From Candidatus Desulfobia pelagia (GTDB taxonomy: Bacteria; Desulfobacterota; Desulfobulbia; Desulfobulbales; SURF-16): a stretch of 37,026 nucleotides of DNA. Both the position numbers and the translations under genes were made by a program. A model generated the notes under the pieces. The model made no database searches and was not told the DNA's origin. It was given only the letters and a program-made list of their open reading frames with translations. Below, piece after piece: positions 31,097 to 37,026 of the stretch. Position 1 is the stretch's first letter, and the number at the start of each line of letters is the position of its first letter. The stretch covers positions 1 to 37,026 of the forward strand of contig JACNJZ010000171.1 of NCBI GenBank assembly GCA_014382295.1. The letters run 5' to 3'.

Positions 31097-31570
31097 TTAC
31101 CACCTGTAATGAGCAAATGCCTTATTGGCCTCTGCCATACGATGGGTATCTTCACGCTTTTTCACCGCCGATCCACGATTCGAATAGGCATCCATCAGCT
31201 CGGCTGCCAGCTTCTCACCCATGGAACGTCCGCTTCTACTCTTTGAAAAATCAACGAGCCAACGGATTGCCAATGCATTGCGTCGTTCAGGCCTGACTTC
31301 GATGGGCACCTGATAGGTAGCACCACCAACACGCCGGGACTTCACTTCGACTTTTGGTCTGACATTATCCATTGCTTTCTCAAAGACGTCCATAGGGCTG
31401 TCTTCCGTGATCTTCGCTTCCATGATATCCATGGCATCGTAAAAGATTCTAAGCGCTACACTCTTCTTACCTTGAACCATAATTCCATTGATGAACTTAG
31501 TCACAAGAACACTATTATAGCGGGAATCAGGGATGATTTGCCTTTTGGCAACAACTCTACGTCTGGGCAT
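31097..31570 (-). CDS. rpsG: 30S ribosomal protein S7
   Basis: [37 protein letters not shown]. Confidence 0.97.
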   Translation of the reverse strand: MPRRRVVAKRQIIPDSRYNSVLVTKFINGIMVQGKKSVALRIFYDAMDIMEAKITEDSPMDVFEKAMDNVRPKVEVKSRRVGGATYQVPIEVRPERRNALAIRWLVDFSKSRSGRSMGEKLAAELMDAYSNRGSAVKKREDTHRMAEANKAFAHYRW

Positions 31571-31607
31571 TCTCTTTCAGCTCCTTAACACTGTGCTAAT
31601 ATGGCAC

Positions 31608-31979
31608 TTATTTCGGTCGTTTAGCACCGTATTTAGATCGACCTTGCCTTCGGTCAGATACCCCGAGGGTGTCGAGTGTTCCACGAATAACATGATACCG
31701 AACACCTGGAAGATCTTTCACCCTGCCACCCCTGATCAATACCACGGAATGCTCCTGAAGGTTATGACCTATTCCAGGAATATACGATGTCACTTCAATA
31801 CCGTTTGTCAACCTCACCCTTGCAACCTTTCTCAATGCCGAGTTAGGTTTCTTAGGAGTAGTGGTATATACTCTGACACACACTCCACGTCTTTGAGGGC
31901 AAGCCTGGAGAGCCGGTGTATTTGTTTTCTTTACCGACTTTTTCCTGCCGTGCCGTACCAGTTGGTTGATGGTGGGCAT
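31608..31979 (-). CDS. rpsL: 30S ribosomal protein S12
   Basis: [14 protein letters not shown]...[22 protein letters not shown]. Confidence 0.98.
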   Translation of the reverse strand: MPTINQLVRHGRKKSVKKTNTPALQACPQRRGVCVRVYTTTPKKPNSALRKVARVRLTNGIEVTSYIPGIGHNLQEHSVVLIRGGRVKDLPGVRYHVIRGTLDTLGVSDRRQGRSKYGAKRPK

Positions 31980-32020
31980 TGATTATTTCTCCTAAAAAAA
32001 CTTAATATTTATTTCAACAA

Positions 32021-32039
32021 ACTCTCGGTCACCCGGAGT
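32021..32039 (-). promoter_or_regulatory. Candidate leader hairpin of the str operon
   Basis: Minus strand ACUC-CGG-[GUGA]-CCG-A-GAGU: 7 bp, one bulged A, GNRA-type loop, between the predicted promoter and rpsL. Confidence 0.4.
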
Positions 32040-32064
32040 CATCTTAGAATTTGCAAAAGCCATT

Positions 32065-32093
32065 TATATACCCTGCAAAATACCATGTGTCAA
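32065..32093 (-). promoter_or_regulatory. Sigma70-type promoter upstream of rpsL
   Basis: Minus strand TTGACA-17 nt-TATATA (-35 at 32093-32088, -10 at 32070-32065). Confidence 0.7.
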
Positions 32094-32203
32094 GTAATAA
32101 TTGTTACACTATCGATCTTCACAAACTATTCACCAGCACATGCAGCTCTTGCTGCAGAATGAGTGTTCGCATTCAAAAAGAAGCAACTTTACAGGTGCGT
32201 TGA

Positions 32204-35200
32204 CTAATCCAGAGCATACCGATCAAGCCCAGTTCCGGCAGGAACCAGACGACCCATGATGACATTCTCTTTTAACCCTCTCAGGTAATCCACCTTTCCA
32301 CACATTGCAGCATTGGTCAGGACCTTTGTTGTTTCCTGGAATGATGCAGCGGAAATAAAGCTGTCTGTACTCAATGATGCCTTAGTGACACCGAGAAGTA
32401 TTGGTTCGGCAACAGCAGGCTTACTTCCCTTCTGAAGAAGTATTTCATTTTCTTCATTAAACTTCCACCATTCAACCTGCTCACCCATCATAAAAGTACT
32501 GTCACCAACACTGGTGATCTGGACTCGACGTAACATCTGGCGAACAATAACTTCGATATGCTTATCGTTTATCTTTACACCCTGAAGGCGATATACTTCC
32601 TGTATTTCGTTAACCAGGAACTTGGCCAGCTGCTTCACACCCATTACCCTCAGGATATCGTTTGGATCCTGCGATCCGTCCATTAGAGCTTCACCAGCTT
32701 TCACATAATCTCCCTCGTGGACACTGATGTGTTTACCCTTGGGGATCAGGTACTCTTTGGGCTCACCATATTCCGGAGTAATAACGACACGTTTTTTACC
32801 TTTCAGGTCTTTCCCGTAACTGACCCGCCCATCAATTTCAGTAATTACAGCGAGCTCTTTTGGTTTTCTAACTTCAAAAAGCTCTGCAACCCTGGGAAGA
32901 CCACCGGTAATATCCTTCGTTTTAGTTGTCTCACGCGGAATCTTACCCAGAACCATACCGGGCTTGACCTCCTGGCCCTCTTCTACGGAAATAATTGTTC
33001 CGACAGGCAAGGAATAACGGGCTGGCGTGCCAGTCTTCGGCAGCTTTAACGTTGTTTTCCCTTTATCAGACTTAAGGGAAATACGTGGATTAAGCGCCGA
33101 GACCTTTGACTGAATGACAACAGAACTTGACCTGCCGGTAATGGGGTCAACACGCTCCTGCATGGTGACACCTTCAACAATATCCCCAAATTTTGCAATA
33201 CCGCCAATTTCACTGACAATTGGTATCGTGTAAGGATCCCAGTTGGCAATCAGGCCGTTTGGTTCAACTTCACCACCATCATCAACATGAAGAACTGCAC
33301 CATAGGTCATGGAATATCGCTCGCGCTCCCGGCCCTTGGCTCCAAGAACACTGACCTCACCGTTACGATTCATAACAACCAACTTACCCTGGTCATTAGC
33401 AACACAATGCAGATCCTGATATTTTATTGTACCGCCATGCTGAGATCTGACTTCAGCCTGCTCGACGCTCCTGCTTGCCGTACCACCGATATGAAACGTT
33501 CTCATTGTCAGCTGGGTTCCAGGCTCACCAATGGACTGGGCAGCAATAATACCAACAGCTTCTCCAATATTTACCATGTGGCCGCGCCCGAGATCCCTTC
33601 CGTAACATTTAATACATACGCCACGTTTGGATCGGCAGGTCAACACGGAACGAATCTGCACCCGATCAATTCCAGCATCTTCAATAATTTTAACCTTATC
33701 TTCTGTTATCTCCTCGTTTGCCATGGTTATAACTTCGTCTGTAAACGGATCAACAACATCTTCAAGGGCAACCCTTCCGAGAATACGCTCACCAACTTTT
33801 GTGATAATCTCACCACCTTCAATAAGCGGCTCGGCGGTAATACCATCGATGGTACCACAATCTGGTTCAATAATGGTTGAATCCTGGGCAACATCCACAA
33901 GCCGACGGGTCAGATAACCAGAGTTTGCCGTCTTCAGAGCGGTATCAGCAAGACCCTTACGGGCACCGTGAGTAGAAATGAAATACTCCAGAACATTAAG
34001 GCCTTCCCTGAAATTTGCTTTAATGGGAGACTCGATAATTGCTCCCGATGGTTTTGCCATCAGTCCGCGCATACCTGCCAGCTGCCTGATCTGGTCCTTG
34101 CTACCCCTTGCACCGGAGTCAGCCATAATAAAGATCGCATTGAAACTGGGCGTCTCAATCATCTCATTTTTCTTGTTGCGGATGTATTGTACGCTCAATT
34201 CATTCATCATCTCCTGGGCAACATTATCAGTTGCCCGGGACCATATATCGACAACCTTGTTATATTTCTCACCCGAAGTAATCAATCCATGACTATACTG
34301 CTGCTCAACGTCCATGACTTCATTTTCGGATTTTGCCAGAATTTCTTCTTTTCGCACAGGAATGGCCATATCATTAATACATATGGAGATAGAAGCCTTT
34401 GTCGCAAATTCATACCCCATATCCTTCAGGCGATCAGCAAGAATAACCGTCTCCTTGGTGCCCGCATGACGATAGGTAAAATCAATCAACTGAGCGAGAG
34501 ATTTTTTGGTCATGACCTTATTGACAGCATCAAAAGGAATATCAGATGGCAGAAGTTCTCCAATCAGAACACGACCTACAGTAGTATCAACAAGTTTGCC
34601 GTCAATACGTACCCTGACTTTTGCCTGAAGGGAAACCTTATCGTAATCATAGGCAATGCGGGCTTCAGCAGGAGATGAAAAAATCTTGCCTTCACCCTTG
34701 GCGAGCAGACGCTCCCTGGTCATATAATACAGGCCAAGGACGATATCCTGACTTGGGATAATAACGGGCTCACCATTGGCAGGAGACAGAATATTGTTTG
34801 TAGACATCATCAATACTCTAGCTTCCACCTGCGCTTCCACAGTCAAAGGAAGATGAACCGCCATCTGGTCGCCATCAAAGTCAGCATTAAACGCTGAACA
34901 TACCAGCGGGTGGAGCTGAATAGCCTTTCCTTCAATAAGAACGGGTTCAAAAGCCTGCATACCGAGACGATGAAGGGTTGGGGCCCTGTTGAGAATAATG
35001 GGGTACTCCTTAACAACCTCTTCAAGAACGTCCCATACTTCTTTCACACCTTTCTCTACCATTTTCCGGGCGCTTTTGATGGTGGTAACATACCCATGCA
35101 TCTCGAGCTTATTGTAGATAAAAGGCTTAAAGAGCTCCAGGGCCATTTTCTTTGGAAGGCCACACTGATGCAGACGAAGGTGGGGACCAACGACAATAAC

Positions 35201-36265
35201 CGTCCTGCCTGAATAATCAACACGCTTACCAAGCAGGTTCTGGCGGAAACGCCCCTGCTTTCCTTTAAGCATATCACTGAGAGACTTCAGAGGTCTCCGG
35301 TTCGGCCCTGTAATAACTTTACCGCGCCGACCATTATCAAAAAGAACATCGACAGCTTCCTGAAGCATCCTTTTTTCATTACGGATAATGATTTCAGGGG
35401 CATCAAGTTCCAGAAGTCGCTTTAATCGATTGTTACGATTGATTACCCGACGATAGAGATCATTGAGATCTGAGGTGGCAAAACGTCCGCCTTCAAGGGG
35501 AACCAGGGGACGAAGGTCAGGTGGAAGAACGGGAATGACATCAAGAATCATCCACTCGGGCTTATTGCCGGAATCACGAAATCCTTCTACAACATTGAGC
35601 CTTTTGGCCAGTTTTTTCCTTTTGGCCTCTGACCCTGTTGTCCGCATTTCTTCACGCAATTCTTCGGAAAGCGGTGCCAAATCGAGATTTTTCAGGATAT
35701 TTTTAATTGCTGCGGCACCTATACCAACAGTGAACTTCCCGGGATATTCTTCCCTATTCTGGCGGTACTGCTCTTCATTCATCAAGGTGCCTGTCTTTGG
35801 CGCAGGCTCCTCTGAAGTAACAACCACATAGGAATCGAAATACAGAACCTTTTCCAGCTCCTTGAGGGTCATATCACAGAGATTGCCGATCTTGCTGGGC
35901 AGACTCTTCAAAAACCAGATATGAGCGACAGGGGAAGCGAGCTCAATATGGGCGAGACGCTCCCTTCTGACTTTGGATTGAATGACTTCAACGCCGCATT
36001 TTTCACAAATAACACCGCGATGCTTCATGCGCTTATATTTACCGCAGTTGCATTCGTAATCCTTAACCGGCCCGAAAATTTTGGCACAGAAAAGCCCATC
36101 ACGTTCAGGCTTAAAAGTCCGGTAATTAATAGTTTCCGGTTTCTTCACCTCACCGTGAGACCAGTCATGAATCTTGTCAGGTGAAGCAAGAGAGATTCGA
36201 ACCGATTCAAATTTAAGAGGATTTTTTTCTTTGGTGAAAAAGCTGAAGAGTTCTTCCACGGTCAC
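32204..36265 (-). CDS. rpoC: DNA-directed RNA polymerase subunit beta'
   Basis: 1353 aa; [15 protein letters not shown] and zinc-site [23 protein letters not shown]. Confidence 0.98.
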   Translation of the reverse strand: MTVEELFSFFTKEKNPLKFESVRISLASPDKIHDWSHGEVKKPETINYRTFKPERDGLFCAKIFGPVKDYECNCGKYKRMKHRGVICEKCGVEVIQSKVRRERLAHIELASPVAHIWFLKSLPSKIGNLCDMTLKELEKVLYFDSYVVVTSEEPAPKTGTLMNEEQYRQNREEYPGKFTVGIGAAAIKNILKNLDLAPLSEELREEMRTTGSEAKRKKLAKRLNVVEGFRDSGNKPEWMILDVIPVLPPDLRPLVPLEGGRFATSDLNDLYRRVINRNNRLKRLLELDAPEIIIRNEKRMLQEAVDVLFDNGRRGKVITGPNRRPLKSLSDMLKGKQGRFRQNLLGKRVDYSGRTVIVVGPHLRLHQCGLPKKMALELFKPFIYNKLEMHGYVTTIKSARKMVEKGVKEVWDVLEEVVKEYPIILNRAPTLHRLGMQAFEPVLIEGKAIQLHPLVCSAFNADFDGDQMAVHLPLTVEAQVEARVLMMSTNNILSPANGEPVIIPSQDIVLGLYYMTRERLLAKGEGKIFSSPAEARIAYDYDKVSLQAKVRVRIDGKLVDTTVGRVLIGELLPSDIPFDAVNKVMTKKSLAQLIDFTYRHAGTKETVILADRLKDMGYEFATKASISICINDMAIPVRKEEILAKSENEVMDVEQQYSHGLITSGEKYNKVVDIWSRATDNVAQEMMNELSVQYIRNKKNEMIETPSFNAIFIMADSGARGSKDQIRQLAGMRGLMAKPSGAIIESPIKANFREGLNVLEYFISTHGARKGLADTALKTANSGYLTRRLVDVAQDSTIIEPDCGTIDGITAEPLIEGGEIITKVGERILGRVALEDVVDPFTDEVITMANEEITEDKVKIIEDAGIDRVQIRSVLTCRSKRGVCIKCYGRDLGRGHMVNIGEAVGIIAAQSIGEPGTQLTMRTFHIGGTASRSVEQAEVRSQHGGTIKYQDLHCVANDQGKLVVMNRNGEVSVLGAKGRERERYSMTYGAVLHVDDGGEVEPNGLIANWDPYTIPIVSEIGGIAKFGDIVEGVTMQERVDPITGRSSSVVIQSKVSALNPRISLKSDKGKTTLKLPKTGTPARYSLPVGTIISVEEGQEVKPGMVLGKIPRETTKTKDITGGLPRVAELFEVRKPKELAVITEIDGRVSYGKDLKGKKRVVITPEYGEPKEYLIPKGKHISVHEGDYVKAGEALMDGSQDPNDILRVMGVKQLAKFLVNEIQEVYRLQGVKINDKHIEVIVRQMLRRVQITSVGDSTFMMGEQVEWWKFNEENEILLQKGSKPAVAEPILLGVTKASLSTDSFISAASFQETTKVLTNAAMCGKVDYLRGLKENVIMGRLVPAGTGLDRYALD

Positions 36266-36322
36266 ACCTTTTTTTTAAATGATAATTTATATTGAATAAT
36301 TGATATTTTTTTCAATTATGTA

Positions 36323-37026
<704 letters not shown>

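Noticed and set aside
32141-32156. TGCAGC-tctt-GCTGCA palindrome downstream of rpoC
   Set aside because: Perfect 6-bp stem but no U tract; could be chance or a weak terminator, not supportable as a feature.
33287-34678. Long plus-strand ORFs (197 and 236 aa) antisense to rpoC
   Set aside because: Shadow ORFs of a highly conserved gene; no recognisable domain and low-complexity/Cys-rich-looking translations.

Overview
The window looks like a Desulfobacterota-type (delta-proteobacterial) chromosome segment; that affiliation is inferred from gene content and protein style only. Left part: a minus-strand thiS-thiF pair, then a plus-strand aryl/branched-chain amino-acid cluster, iorA-iorB-paaK1-ACT protein-livK-livH-livM-livG-livF-paaK2. 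This ends at a bidirectional terminator near 11.98 kb. The rest is one uninterrupted minus-strand block covering the end of rpoB, rpoC, the str operon (rpsL-rpsG-fusA-tuf), S10, spc, secY-map-infA-rpmJ, and the alpha operon ending in rplQ. No mobile element, CRISPR array or tRNA/rRNA was recognised. The strongest anomaly is in rplF (ribosomal protein L6). The gene is complete except for one in-frame TGA at a normally conserved glycine (V-*-YSNPV versus V/L-G-Y/F-S-H/N-PV). The mutated base is also the last base of a perfect 12-bp direct repeat whose other copy lies 16 nt away, so it could be templated misalignment mutagenesis, readthrough or recoding, or a sequence error. Other observations are a long imperfect inverted repeat at the left edge, two intergenic elements with 14-bp tandem periodicity flanking the liv genes, a terminator-like hairpin abutting the livH start codon, attenuator-like hairpins inside the ribosomal operons, and an ATGTGA start-stop overlap at iorA. 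I found no convincing novel multi-gene system.
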